In this document: piece after piece, positions 22,177-34,399 of the stretch
Numbering within the stretch: the first letter of the stretch is position 1
Layout of the letters: each line of letters starts with the position of its first letter
Origin: Cymbidium sinense
Lineage: Eukaryota; Streptophyta; Magnoliopsida; Asparagales; Orchidaceae
Direction of reading: 5' to 3'
Length of the DNA stretch: 64,000 nucleotides
NCBI GenBank assembly: GCA_021442155.1
Contig: JAKCPB010000336.1
Span: forward strand, 22,367-86,366
The notes under the pieces: model-generated
Told to the model about the DNA's origin: nothing
Database searches by the model: none
What the model saw: the letters and a program-made list of their open reading frames with translations, nothing else
Translations under genes and position numbers: made by a program

Positions 22177-24900
22177 GTTTAATTTAGTTTTAGGGTTTAG
22201 ATTTTAGGTTTAGTTTATATTAGTTATTATTAGATTTTTAAAGTTTTAGGTTATTATTAGTTTATTATTAGTATTATGTTTACTTAAGTTAGATTAGTTT
22301 TAGTTAGGTTATTTAGTTTTATTAGTTTTAGTGTTAGTTATTATTATTTTAGGTTAGTTTGGGGGGTGGGGAGTTTAGCTTTAGTTTATTAGTTTATTTA
22401 GTTAGTTTGTTTATTGGAGTTTTGTTTATTTTATTTTATTTATTTATTATTATTAGTTAGTTTAGTTATTATTAGTTAATTAGTTATTTATTTAGTTTAG
22501 TTAGTTATTATTAGTTTATGGTTTTATTATTTAGGTTTTAGTTAGTTTTATTTAATGGTTTAGTTTTATTAGTTTAGTTTTGTTAGCTTATTTATTAGTT
22601 TATAAGTTTAGTTTATTAGATTTATTAGTTTGGTTATAGGTTTAGGTTTATTAGTTTATTATTATTAATTTTTTAGATTAATTTTTTATTAGGGATTATT
22701 AGTTATTTATTATTTATTATTATTATTTATTTAGTTGGTTTGTTTATTATTAGTTTTATTTTAGATTAGTTTTTTAAGTTTATTATTATTATTAGTTTAT
22801 GTTTATTATTATAAGTTTTTACTATTATTTAGTTAAGGTTTAGGGTTTAGTTATTTAGTTATTTATTAGTTAGTTTATTATTAGTTTTATTATTATTAGT
22901 TTATTAATTTAGCTTATTTATTTATTTAGTTTTATTTTACTTAGTTATTAGTTTATTAGCTTATTATTAGTTATTATTAATTTTTTTAGTTAGGTGTTTT
23001 ATTATTAATTTATAATTAGTTATCTTAGTTTATTAGGTTTAGTTATTTTATGTTTTATTTATTATTTTTTATTAATTAGTTTAGGTTTAGGGTTTAGTTT
23101 TAGTTAGTTATTTAGTTATATATTGTTAGTTATTATTATTAGTTTATTAGTTTAGTTTTAGTGTTTATTATTTATTAGAGTCTAGGTTTATTTATTAATT
23201 AGTTTAGTTTTGTTAGTTAGTTTGTTTATTATTACTTTATTAGTTAGTTAGTTATTTATTTAGTGTAGTTAGTTATTATTATTAGTTTATGGTTTTATTA
23301 TTATATATGTTTTAGTTAGTTTTAGTTAGTGGTTTATTTTTATTAGTTTAGTTTTGTTAGTATATTTATTAGTTTATTAGTTTAGTTATGGGTTTAGGTT
23401 TTTTAGTTTATTATTATTAGTTTTTTTGGTTTAGTTTAAGGTTTAGTTTTTTATTAGTTATTATTAGTTATTTATTGTTTATTATTATTATTATTAGTTT
23501 ATTAGTTGGTTTATTATTAGTTTTATTTTAGATTAGTTTTTTTCTTAGTTTATTATTATTATTATTATTATTAGTTTTTGTTTATTATTATTAATTTTAT
23601 TATTATTATTTAGTTTATTTATTTTTTAATGGTATAGTTAGTTTTATTTATTTATTAATTAATTATTAGTTTTATTATTATTAGTTTATTACTTTATTTA
23701 GTTAGTTATTAATTATTATTGTTATTTTATTAGTTTAGTTTTATTAGTTTTTATTATTATTAGTTTATTTAGGTTTATTAGTTTAGTTATTTAGTTAGTT
23801 TTTTTTATTTAGTTATTAGTTTATAATTAGTTAGTTATTATTAATTTTTTAGTTAAGTGTTTTATTATTAGTTTCTTATTAGTTATTAGTTAGTTTATAA
23901 GGTTTAGTTATTATTATGTTTATTTATTAGTTAGTTTTATGGTTTATTAGTTTAGGTTTAGGGTTTAGTTTTAGTTAGTTATTTAGTTATTTATTATTAG
24001 TTATTATAATTAGTTTATTAGTTTAGTTTTAGTGTTTATTATTTATTGGGGTTTAGGTTAATTTATTAATTAGTTTAGTTTTATTAGTTAATTTTTTAGT
24101 TAGTTAGTTTATTAGTTTATTAGTTATTCATTTTAGGTTATTAGTAATTTATTATTAGTTCTAGTTTTATTACTTTTATTGAGTTTATTATTAGTTTTAA
24201 CATTTTATTAGTTATTATTAGGTTTTTAGTTTATTAGGTTTTCTTTATTAGTTATTAGTTAGTTTTAGTTTAGATTTATTATTAGTTAATTAGTTTTTTT
24301 AGTTATGGTTTAGTTAGTATTATTAGTTTTATTAGTTTAGTTATTAATTATTTTAGTTTAGTTTAGTGTATTATTTTTAGTTTTATTATTATTACTTTTA
24401 TTAGTTTAGGTTTAAGGTTTTATGTTTAGTTTATTTAGTTTTATTATATTATTAGTTTTAATTATTATTTTTATTAGTTTATTAGTTTTAGTTAGTTTAG
24501 TTATTAGTTATTTATTTAGTTAGTTTAGTTATTATTAGTTTATTATTATTAGTATGTTATTATTGGTTAGTTTTTTATTTAGTTTATTATTATTTATTAG
24601 TTTAATTTAGTTTGTTTAGTTTTGTTTAGTTATTATTATTTTATTTTTTAGTTTTATTATTTTAGTTTAGTTTATTAGTTAGTTTATTATTTAGTTTATT
24701 AGTGTTAGATTAGTTTATTTTATTATTATGTTTATTTTAGTTTATTTTTATTTTGGTTTATTTATTTTAGTTTTTTTTTTAGTGTTTAGTTTATTAGTTT
24801 TAGTTTTTTTATTATTATGGTTTTATTTATTAGTTAGGTTTAGTTATTTTTATTATTTATTTTATTATTTTTATTTCTTTATTTAGGTTTTTTTTATTTT
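22177..24900 (+). repeat. TTAG/TTATTAG-type degenerate array
   Basis: This block differs from the rest of the matrix. The dominant units are TTATTAG, TTAGTTAG, TTTAGTTA and TTATTATTATTAG, and GGG is rare apart from a single G-run at about 22363 (GGGGGGTGGGGAG). Internal sections repeat at longer scale: a phrase with TTAGTTAGTTATTATTAGTT, TTTATGGTTTTATTAT and GGTTTAG-type text occurs near 22500 and again near 23270-23300, and another occurs near 23090 and 23950. No coding potential is seen. It may be a derived or independently expanded variant of the telomere-like matrix. Confidence 0.82.
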
Positions 24901-25965
24901 AGGTTTTATTTTGTTTAGGTTTTTATTTTATTTGTTTTAGGTTTAGTTTATTTTTAGTTGAATTTCTTTTATTATTTTATTTTTAGGTTTATTATTTTTT
25001 TTTTAGGTTTAAATTTTATTTTATTTTTTTATGTTTAGGTTTAGGTTTTATTAGGTTTATTTTTAGTTATTTTTTTAGTTTAGGTTTAGGTTTAGGTTCA
25101 AGTTTTATTTATTTTTTTTAGTTTATTTTAGTTTAGTTTATTTTAGTTTTATTTATTTTAATTTAGTTTATTTTAGTTTAGGTTTTATTTATTTTAGTTT
25201 AGTTTATTTTAGTTTAGGTTTAGCTTTTTTTTATAGGTTTAGGTTTTTATATTTAGTTTAGGGTTTAGGTTTTATTTTTTATTTATTTTATGTTTTATTT
25301 TGGTTTATTTTAGGTTTAAGTTTTTTATTTAGTTTTATTTTATTTTATTTAGGTTTATTTTATTTTATTTTAGGTTTATTTTTATTTATTTAGTTTTTAT
25401 TTTTAGTTTAGTTTAGGTTTTATTTATTTTATTTATTTTAGTTTTATTTTTATTTATTTTCTTTTAGGTTTAGGTTTTAGTTTAAGTTTTGGTTTTATTT
25501 ATTCTTTATTTTATTTTAGTGTAGGTTTTTTTATTTATTTATTTCGGTTTATTTAGTTTAGGTTTGGGTTTAACTTTTAGGTTTAGGTTTAGGCTTTTTT
25601 ATAGCTTTAGGGTTTGGGTTTTTTAGGTTTGGGGTTTATTTATTAATTTATTGGTTTAGGTTTATTTTTTTAGTTTAGGTTTATGGTTTAGTTTTAGGTT
25701 TAGTTTTTAGGTTTAGGTTTATTTTATTTATTTTAATTAGGTTTAGTTTAGGTTTAGGGTTTGGGTTTATTTAGGGTTTAGGTTTAGTTTATGCTTTGGG
25801 TTTAGGGTTTATGATTAGTTTATTTTATTTATTAGGTTTATTTATTTATTTAGTTAGAGTTTAAAGTTAGTTTAGTTTTAGGTTTTTATATTTTCTTTAG
25901 CTTAGTGTAGGGTTTAGGTTTAGCTTAGTTTAGTTTAGGGTTTAGGGTTATTAGGTTTAGGTTTA
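24901..25965 (+). repeat. T-rich matrix body ending in TTTAGGG-like stretch
   Basis: TTTTA/TTTAGG units resume. From about 25590 (AGCTTTAGGGTTTGGG) the sequence becomes TTTAGG/TTTAGGG-like up to the LINE tail at 25966. There are no genes. Confidence 0.8.
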
Positions 25966-26385
25966 GTTTTAGGGAAGTTAGGGTATTTTATTGCCAGAGT
26001 TACAAGGTTTAAGGGGTTAACTCATCTTTAGCTACAATTAGGGTAAATTATCTAATCAAGAGTAAAAAGCATAGTTAGATACAAGATGATTAACATAATA
26101 AGCTAAAGTAAGATTAAGCCAATCTGAGGATGGAAATGCATGATAATCTAGAGTAGACACAAGAGGAGAGAATCTTGCAAAGTTATAATAGGAGATTAGT
26201 TAAGGTATAGACAAGTTAGAGGAAAATAACATAATATATGTATAGTAAGAGAGAAGGCTCAATCACATCCCCAAGCGATGCAAGTATGAGCATCCAAACT
26301 TTAGCAGAAGGGTTACATCATATGAGCTACTACCGAACCTATAGGTAGTGAGATCATCACAGCCATCATAGCCAACAAAGGTTTA
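25966..26385 (-). mobile_element. LINE 3' tail fragment (family B), about 0.4 kb
   Basis: The + strand begins AGGGAAGTTAGGGTATTTTA, then TTGCC and GTTACAAGG. It matches, in order, the landmarks of the LINE tail at 59880-60350: ATTTTATTGC at the end, AACATAATAAGC, GAGAGAAGGCT, GCGATGCAA, GCATCCAAACTT, AGGGTTACATCA, GAGCTACTACC and CATCATAGCCAACAAA. It stops there, so it is a short 5'-truncated insertion. It resembles 59851-64000 more than the three family A tails. Confidence 0.75.
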
Positions 26386-26588
26386 AGATTTAGAGTTTAT
26401 AGTTTATAGTTTAGGGTTTAGGGTTTAGGGTTTAGGGTTTAGGGTTTAGGGTTTTAGGGCTTAGTATTTTTAGGTTTTATGGTTTAGGGTTTAGGGTTTA
26501 AGGTTTGGGTTTTGGGTTTAGGGTTTAGGTTTTCAATTTAAGGTTCTAGTTTTAATTTAGTGTTTAGGCTTTTATGTTTTTTTTTACA
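26386..26588 (+). repeat. TTTAGGG array with the longest clean run
   Basis: Around 26408-26455 there are about six successive perfect TTTAGGG heptamers, the longest clean run I noticed in the window. Degenerate copies lie on both sides. Confidence 0.85.
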
Positions 26589-26589
26589 A

Positions 26590-26824
26590 AATAGAGAATA
26601 AATTTAGATTCAACATTTTTTCTTTTAGATTTCATCAACCAAGTAACACGCCAAGTTTTGTAAGACACAAGTTATGACATAGATAAAAAATGAGCATGCA
26701 TAGAGCAAATATAATACCCTAGATAACTAGAACCATCTATACTGTAAAGACATAGTTCCATAAGCAGATCGGATTGGTCATTCTTTAGTTTCTTCAGTTC
26801 CCATCGGACCCACCTCGACCTCTC
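26590..26824 (-). pseudogene. GR-RBP fragment, copy 6 (3' UTR and last codons only)
   Basis: The unit starts with the A-rich tail and 3' UTR (GAGCATGCATAGAGCAAATA) and keeps the codons for the protein end (AGTTCCCATCGGACCCACC, reading back as GGSDGN). It breaks off in GACCTCTCATAGGTTTAGGG, so the whole glycine-rich domain is missing. Only 52 bases of matrix separate it from copy 7, making this a head-to-tail pair. Confidence 0.88.
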
Positions 26825-26875
26825 ATAGGTTTAGGGTTATTATTTTAGTTTAGTGTTAAGGGTTTTTGGTTTTTT

Positions 26876-27348
26876 ATAATAGAGAACAAATTCAAATTCA
26901 ATATTTTTTCTTTTTGATTTCATCAACCAAGTAACACACCAAGTTTCTTAAGACACAAGTGATGACATAGATAAAAAATGAGCACGCATAGAGCAAATCA
27001 AAACCATAGATAACTAGAACTGTCTCTACTATAAAGACAGTTTATTAGCAGATCAGATTGGCCATTCTTCAGTTTCTCTAGTTCCCATCAAAACCATTCT
27101 GGCCTCTCGAGTAGTGGGATCCACCATCATATCCCCGATCTCTCCCTCCGCCACCACCATGGCTATAACCTCTGTTGCTCCTCCTGCCTCCATAATCACC
27201 TTTGCTCTGACCACCACCTCCATATCCACCAGCACCTTTAGATACCCCACCACCATTGCAATAACTACCGCCTCCACCTTCACCTCCAGATCTAGACTGA
27301 GCGTGGTTGACGGTGATGTTCCTGCCATCAAGGTTCTGCCCACTCTTA
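26876..27348 (-). pseudogene. GR-RBP C-terminal fragment, copy 7
   Basis: The copy is full length for this unit. In the true minus frame the text runs NGQNLDGRNITVNHAQSRSG, then a glycine-rich domain (GGYGGGGQSKG, GGGGGRDRGYDGGSHYSRG) and FDGNxRN, where the conserved Trp codon is now TAG. The RRM remnant NGQNLDGRNITVN is the cleanest in the window. The join to the matrix is GCCCACTCTTAAGGTTTAGG. Open frames of 96 residues (minus) and 80 residues (plus) over it are out-of-frame shadows. Confidence 0.93.
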
Positions 27349-27349
27349 A

Positions 27350-27645
27350 GGTTTAGGTTTAGGTTTAGGTTTGTTAGGTTTTAGGATTTAGGTTTACTTT
27401 TTAACTTATTTAGTTACTTTAAGTTTAGATTTAGGGTTTTCCATTTAGGCCTTAGGGTTTACGATCTAGGCTTTAGGGTTTAGAGTTTAGGGTTTAGGGG
27501 TTTAAATTTTAAAGTTTTTTAGGATGTAGGGTTTAGGGCTTAAGGTTTAGGGTTTAGGGTTTAGGGTTTAGGGTTTTATGGTTTAGGGTTTAGGGTTTTG
27601 GAATTCAATTTTACTGTAGGGTTTAGGATATTTGGGTTTTTTTTT
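27350..27645 (+). repeat. TTTAGGG-like array
   Basis: A short T-rich piece (27370-27420, ACTTATTTAGTTACTTTA), which follows most GR-RBP copies, is followed by TTTAGGG variants. There is no gene. Confidence 0.82.
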
Positions 27646-28095
27646 ACAGGGAACAAATTCAGATTCAACATTTCTTCTTTATGATTTCATCAACCAAGTA
27701 ACACGCCAAGTTGACACAAGCAGAAACATAGATAAAAAATGAGCATGCATAGAGCAAATAAAAAATACTAGATAACTAGAACCATCTCTACTGTAAAGAC
27801 ACAGTTCCATAAGCAAAGATCATTTGTCAGTTCCCATCGAGCCACCCGACCTCTCGAGTAGCGGGATCCACCATGTATCCCTATCTCTCCTTCACACCAC
27901 ATTGGCTTTAGCCTCGTCCCTCCCTCCTCCATAACCACCACCAATGCTCCGACCACCACCTCCATATCCACCAGCACCTCCTGATCCTCCACCACCACTA
28001 CAATAATCGCTGCCTCTCCCTTCGCCTCCATCACAAGATCTAGACTGAACCTAGTTGACAGTGATGTTCCTACCATCAAGGTTCTGCCTATTCTT
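27646..28095 (-). pseudogene. GR-RBP C-terminal fragment, copy 8
   Basis: The 3' UTR and glycine-rich domain are present, with several small deletions (in the ACACCAAG...GACACAAGC part and in the region coding YSRG). Glycine repeats and the SRSxDGGEG junction can still be read. It is directly followed by a LINE 3' end at 28109. The same arrangement and join (GTTTAGGTTTTTTTTAGGGA) occurs at copy 9, so the two are products of one duplication. Confidence 0.9.
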
Positions 28096-30288
28096 AGGGT
28101 TTAGGTTTTTTTTAGGGAAAATTAGAATTTTATTACCATAAAAATGAAGGATATGTCCTTAAAAAGGGTAATGCTCAAATTTGTACTACTCACAGAGCTA
28201 CAAGAAACATAAAAAGCTAAACCCCCATCTAAGTACAATGGAAAAAAGAAAATAAAAGAGCAAAAAGAATAGCATAAAAGCAAATGAGAAAATACAAAAA
28301 ATGACTAATACTTAAGAAAATAGTAAAAGGACTGTGACTCATGATCCCATTGAGAAGGCAAGATAAGCAAGCTCCATATCAATAATACTTGAGTTGGCTG
28401 AGTAAAGATCATTTCATCTGAGAAGTTCCAACCTGCAAAAGAAATTTACAAAATACTACAAAGGCAATGGTTATAGCTCAATGAAAAATGATAAAGTAAA
28501 TAGTTTAGAAAGAGTTGAGAAAGAGAAAGTTCAGACTCTGTTTAGATCATCTCAAGGGGAAACAATACATATGAGCATCCAAACTTCATGGGAAGGGTTT
28601 CAATCATATGCATGCTACCAACTAGAGAGAAGATATGGGGAAACATTAAGGCCATCATATCCAGCATACCTTATATAAGAAACCGTCCAAGGCAAAATAG
28701 TACATAGTGATGTAGTCCTTGCACCAACAAAATAAAGAAAAATAGCTACTAGCGACCAAGAATTAACCCACCAACCAAAACCCACAATAGACCGAACACA
28801 TAAAGCCAGCATCCTAGAAGTTATAGCAAGGTCAAGGGTTGAAGAACCCCAACTATCTCTAGAGCACTAGCAATCCAAATCCAACAGCAAAACCTCCACC
28901 CAAATAATAAAATAGTAGAAGATAAGCAGCACTAGAGGAAAGCTAAAACATAGAGAGACCAGGAGGGAAACCAGAAATTACCATCAAAACTGCCACCAAG
29001 GCAGCAAAAAAAAGCAAATCCACCATCACCAACCCAGAGGCAAATATCAAGAAACAAGGAGCGCCAACTAAACTAATGGTAGTCAATACCAACAGCCAAC
29101 ATAAAGAGCAAAATACTAAGCCACAAGACAAGCATCCAAGGCAAGACAACAGCCATAAAAAATCCCTCAAGTAGCCAAACCCCAATAACAAGTCCTAAAA
29201 GAGGCCCAAAAAACCCATAAGAGCTCATATCCTCCACCAGAAAAATAGCCAATAAAACCACCCAAGCTAGCAGCCAACAGGATGAGCAGTGAGTGAAGTC
29301 AAAGCAGTAGGCAAATTGACATCCAAACTGGGGTGCAAAAATAAAGGAAAAAAAGAAAAGAGAGGATAACCAAGAGAGACAAAACCCAACTAAAAGAACC
29401 CAACCAAAAGCACCTAAACCAACCATCCAACATAGCCAACACATCTTCCTAGCCAACCAACCCAGCTAGCCAAAATAGCCAACTAGCCCAGTCAGCCAAC
29501 AAAACTAACCTGCAAATAGAGCCAATATAGAGCTAAAAAAAAAAGAACAATAACAGACAAAACCACAACTCACCTGGAGATCTCCAAAATAACCAAGAAA
29601 CAAAAATGGTAGTCACCCAGCCAATTTAAAAAAGGTCAAGGAGGACCACCCAAAGCAAAGAAATTGTAATGAATGGAATAAGAGGCAAACAAAACCCCTT
29701 CCAAATCCCAAAGAGCGATATCACTACGAGAAAAAGAATAACCACATAACATAACTCCAATTCACAGGAAGAAATGGAACCAGAGAAACCTCCAATCCAA
29801 ACCAAGAAAAGAGAACCACCAAAAACCCAAAACTAAGCCAAGCCAGAAGAGGCCAACAATAGCCATGAAAAAATAACCACCCTAAATAGCCAGGTAGATG
29901 AAATAAATAAATAGAAGCAACAAGCAGAACCAACCATAGCATTTGCAAATCTAATTCATAAAAGGCCACAACCATCCAAAACTAGAGGAAAACCCAACAT
30001 TCATTGGTAAAAGGGGTAGGCTAAAATCCAGCACAAGCACAACCCAACAAGAGATAAAAAGCATAATCCATATAAAGAAAACCACCAGGCTCAGAGGATA
30101 GGGAAACCAATTAAAACCAACACCACTATGACCCAAAAAAGGTTCGGTAAGCATAGAATTGGTATAGAAGAAACTCAAGAAAACCACCACTTCTTAGTGG
30201 GGAGCACAAAAAAAACCAACAAAAAAATAGACTCAATAAAACCACCATAGCAAAAGATCAACAAAAGAGCATAACGTTAAAATCTGAA

Positions 30289-30800
30289 TTAAGATAGTCC
30301 AGTGTTATCCAGATTGATCAAACCACATAGATGCTTAGGTAAGCTATGGTTACCAAATAAAGTGAGCTCATTTAATTCAGCTCCCAAATTAGCAAGTAAA
30401 TCAGCACAAGCATTTCCTTCATGTGGAAAGTGAGAAATTTTGTAGCAAACTAGAGAAAAAAGCTTTATAGTGTGATTAGGAAGATAAAATAAGTCAGTAT
30501 TTCCCATATTATTATTATTGAGAATATCAAGTAAAAGAAGAGCATTAGTTTCAATCCAAATATTTAAGAGGCCTTTGCTTAAACAAATATTAATAGCTTT
30601 GTTAATGTCATGAGTTCAACATAAATAATAGAAGCTTTGAGGGGTAGGCAAAACACAAATGACAGTGCCTTTAAAATCTCTAAGAATTCTACAACCCATA
30701 TTTATTTGGGAAACATAACCATCAGTATTGATCTTAATCGAATTTTCTTAGGCTTAATCCAATGATAATCCTAATACTCTTGTAGGAAGGATCATCATGC
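30289..30800 (-). pseudogene. LINE RNase H domain, duplicate 1
   Basis: The minus strand shows HWIKPKKI, then KINTDGYVSQINMGCRILRD and FKGTV in a second frame: the first strand of RNase H with its catalytic Asp (KxNxDG) and the GGxxRDxxG turn. The end of the domain lies at 30289-30507: ISHFPHEGNACADLLANLGA, where H-x-x-x-x-x-N-x-x-A-D-x-L-A carries the last catalytic Asp. Frameshifts and stops separate the parts. In intact plant LINEs this domain removes RNA from the RNA-DNA hybrid. Confidence 0.88.
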
Positions 30801-30899
30801 AAAGTGTTACCCAGTTTTTTAGCCACAAATTTATAACCTCTAAAGTGAAAATTGCTAATTAAGTTTGCATTAAACAAAGCAAGAAGTTTTTCTTTAAAG

Positions 30900-31430
30900 C
30901 AAGGATCCTTTTATGGTTCATAGGGATGCCAATGATATTTAGCATCATTTCTATCCATCCAAATGAACCAAATAAGGGTAATAGTAATAAAGGCTTTGAT
31001 ATGACCTTTCACAATTTTATGAAAACAAACTTCAAGAAGTTGATTTAATGAAAGAGAGCTGTAAAAATAGTTAGTGTTAAATAAATCATCATACTGTATC
31101 CAAAGTTTTGAAACAATAGCACCATTGGCAAAATCATGATTAACAATTTCAATATGAAAGCAATAATAGTACCTAGCAAGTAAGTAAATACCTTTAAGCC
31201 GAAAGAAATCAACGGATGAAGTTATTCAAAATCATCAAGCTAAAATGAATAAGAAATGGGAATGATATTGTTCCAAAGTTTAATGATAAAATCAGGTATT
31301 ATTTATTTTAATAAAATTCCAAACCTCTTTAAGAATTAAATCACCATTGTAAGAGCTTGAAAATTATTTGACCCAGCTTTATTAGAAAAGATAGCGATGT
31401 TACAAAACTTGTCAAAAATAGAAATCAAAA
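30900..31430 (-). pseudogene. LINE zinc-binding region after RT (zf-RVT-like)
   Basis: Minus-strand text includes FYSSLSLNQLLEVCFHKIVK, IKAFITITLIWFIWMDRNDA and the LWIQYDDLFN-type block. This pattern fits the zf-RVT region that lies between RT and RNase H in plant LINEs (its usual ending is IWxxRNxxxF). The zinc ligands themselves could not be placed because of frameshifts. It abuts the RNase H remnant at lower coordinates. Confidence 0.65.
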
Positions 31431-31469
31431 TATAGTTCTCAAGTTTATTTTTATTCTAATTGTTATTAA

Positions 31470-31720
31470 ATTGGGTTGTAGGTTTAGTGTTGTAGGTTCA
31501 GGGTTTAGGGTTTAGGATTTAGGGTTTAAGGTTTTTTTTAAATTAGGTAAATTGGTAGGTTTAATTTATTTAGTATATTTAGTTTATTACTTATTTACTT
31601 AGGGTTTAGGGTTTAGGGTTTAGAGTTTAGGGTTTAAAGTTTTTTGGGTTTAGGGTTTAGGGTTTAGGTTTTAGGTTTAGGGTTCAGGTTTTAGTTTAGG
31701 GTTTAGGGTTTTTGGTTTTT
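31470..31720 (+). repeat. Shortened matrix monomer
   Basis: Contains the anchor AAATTAGGTAAATTGGTAGG at about 31540, about 50 bases of T-rich body (TTTATTTAGTATATTTAGTT), then a TTTAGGG array. The equivalent spacer after the second duplicate (35588-35926) has the same order and the same TTTATTTAGTATATT phrase, supporting the block duplication. Confidence 0.82.
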
Positions 31721-31721
31721 T

Positions 31722-32207
31722 TTAATAGAGAATAAATTCATATTCAACATTTCTTCTTTTTGATTTCATCAACCAAGTAACACATGAAGTTTTCAAAGAC
31801 ACAAGTGACAACATAGATAAAAAATGAGCACGCATAGAGCAAATCAAAAACCCTAGATAACTAGAACCATCTCTACTATAAAGACACAGTTCCATAAGCA
31901 GTAGATCGGATCAACCATTCTTTAATTTCTCTAATTCCCATCAGAACCACCCTAGCCTCTCGAGTAGCGGGATCCATCATCATATCCTGGTTCTCTCCCT
32001 CCACCACCACCACGGCTGTAACCTTCATCACTCCTCACACCTTCAAAACCACCATTGCTCTGACCACCACCTCCATGTCAATCAGCACCTCCAGATGCCC
32101 CACCACCACTACGATAATCATCGCATCCACCTTCGCCTCCACTGCCAGATCTAGACTAAGCATTGTTGATGGTGATATTTTTGCTGTCAAGGTTTAACCC
32201 ATTCATA
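31722..32207 (-). pseudogene. GR-RBP C-terminal fragment, copy 9
   Basis: A full unit with 3' UTR (GAGCACGCATAGAGCAAATC, CCCTAGATAACTAGAACC), protein end, glycine-rich domain (CCACGGCTGTAACC, GACCACCACCTCCATG) and RRM remnant. The last part of the RRM is damaged (CAAGGTTTAACCCATTCATA). It begins the second 4.2 kb duplicated block. Confidence 0.9.
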
Positions 32208-34399
32208 GGGTTTAGGTTTTTTTAGGGAAATTTAAAATTTTATTACCATAATAATAAAGGATACGATGTTCTTAAAAGGGGTAAAGCTCAAATTTCTACT
32301 GCTCAAAGAGCTATAAGAAACCTAAAGAGCTAAACTACCATCTAAGTATAATGAAAAAAGAAAATAAAAGAGAATGAGAAAAGACACAAAAAAGACTAAT
32401 AAAACTTAAGAAAATAATAAAAGGACTAGTTAGTAGTAGCTCATGATCCTTTTGAGAAGGGAAGATAAGCAAGATCCACATCAACAGTACTTGAGTTGGT
32501 TGAGTAAAGATCATTCCATCTATGAAGTTCCAACCTGCAAAATTAATTTGCAAACAACTATAAAGGAAATGGTCATAGCTCATGGGAAAATGATAAAGTA
32601 AACAATTTAGAAAGAGCTGAGAAAGAGAAGGTTTGGGGTCAGTTAAGATCATCTCAAGGGGCAACAATACATATGAGTATCTAAACTTCATGGGAAGGGT
32701 TACAATCATATGCATGCTACCAACTACAGAGAAGATATGGGGAGACATCAAGGCCATCATAGCCAACATACCTGCTATAAGCAACCATCCAAAACAAAAT
32801 AAGCCATTGTGATATAGTTCCTGCACTAAAAAAAATAGAGAAAATATAAATAACCCACCAACCAAAAAACCCACAATAGACAAACACATCAAGCCAAGAT
32901 TGTTACAGAGGTCAAGGCTTAGAATAACCCACAACTATTTTTAGAGCACTAGTAATCCAAATCCTAGGGAAAAACCTCCACCCAATAGCAAAATAATAGA
33001 AGATAAGCAGCATTAGAGAGAGGAAAGCCATAGCATAGAGAGGCCAAGAGGGCATCTATAAATTACCATCAAAACCACCACCAAGGTAAGCAAAAGGAAA
33101 GCAAATCGACCATCACCAACCAAGAGGCAAATATCAAGAAACAAGGAGAGCCAGCTAAACTAATGGGAGTGAATACTAATAGCCAACATAAAGCCCAACA
33201 CACCAAGCCATGGCACAATCATCCAAGGCACAATAGCCACAAAACCCTCAAGCGAAACCTCAACAATAAGTCCTAAAATAAGACCTAAAAAAATGACAAG
33301 AGCTCATATCCTCCACCAACAAAATAGCCACTAAAACCACCCAGGCCAATAGCCAATAGGATGAGCAGCAAGAAAACCAACAACCAAATCGGGAAGCAAG
33401 AACAAAGGAAAAATATCTGCACCTAAGAGAGGATAACCAACCGAGCAGAAAAACCCAACCAAAGGAACTCAACCAAAAGCACCTAAACCAACCATCAAAC
33501 ATAGCCAACATATCCACCCAGCCAACCAACCCAATCAGCCAAAATATCCAACCAAGTCAGTAAACAAAACCAACGAATAGGCAGAGTTAATACAGTGCCC
33601 AAAATAAGGGAAAAGAACAAAAGTAGACAAAGCCACAACCCACCTAGAAATCTCCAAAATTAATAAGAAAAAAAATGGTAGTTACCCTGGCAAACTATAA
33701 AAGGCCAAGGAGGACCACCCAACCATAAGCAGCAAAATTATGAAGAAAGGAACAAGGCCAGAGGCAAACAAAACTGCTTCCAAATCCTAAAGAGCAGACA
33801 GCCACTACAAAGGAGAAAATGGTGAGATAATAACCATACAACAAATAACCCACTCTCAAGGGAGATGGAAACCAACCAAATAGAAAACCTCTAAGCTAAA
33901 CTAGAAAGGAGAATAAGAGCCAAAAAAAATCCAAAAAACAAAGCTAAGCCATAAGAGGCCAACAATACCATAAAAAATAACCACCCAAAACTACCTAGCG
34001 ATGAAAGAAACAAATAACAAAGAACCAACAACTAACCATAACATCTATAAATCCAATTCAAAAGGCTAGCTAAAAAAATAAATGCAAACCCAACATTCAT
34101 TGATAAAAGGGTGGGCCAAAAATCTACAACCACAACCCAACAAGAGACACAAAGCATGAGCTACAAAATAAAAACTACCAGGCTCAAAGGATAGGGAAAC
34201 CAATTAAAAATAGCACCACAATGACATGAAAAAAGGTCAGGCAAGTATACAATGGCGTAAAGAGGAAAGGGGTATAAGTATAGAAATAAACTTAGCAAAG
34301 ACCACTTTATAGTGAGGGGAGAACAAAAACAACAACAAAAATAGATAATAAAACCACCATAGAAAAGATCAACAAAAGAGCGTAAGGTTAAAATATGAG

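Larger units (their letters stand above)
28109..31469 (-). mobile_element. LINE 3' half (family A), duplicate 1
   Basis: On the minus strand the element runs from about 31469 (5'-truncated) through the zinc-binding region after the RT, RNase H, and a long tail of about 2.2 kb. It ends at 28109 with TAATAAAATTCTAATTTTCC followed by CTAAAAAAAA. It is strongly similar along its whole length to 32213-35587, including the same 5' truncation point and the same 3' junction with a GR-RBP copy. All frames are broken. The long tail holds Trp/Leu/Phe-rich open frames (for example 29073-29456) that look like by-products of G/T-rich sequence on the minus strand. Confidence 0.85.

Noticed and set aside
26386..26588. 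Functional telomere
   Set aside because: The cleanest run is only about six perfect heptamers, flanked by degenerate copies and inserts. A chromosome end would show long uniform TTTAGGG at a sequence terminus.
27114..27356. Thr/Ser/Ile-rich frames on the + strand over GR-RBP copies (also 14576-14806, 36196-36420)
   Set aside because: They are antisense shadows of the glycine-rich region, with no independent support.
29073..29456. 127-residue hydrophobic frame with a partial match at 33260-33529
   Set aside because: The similarity is explained by DNA-level duplication of the block. The second copy is broken by indels and no family or start context is recognised.
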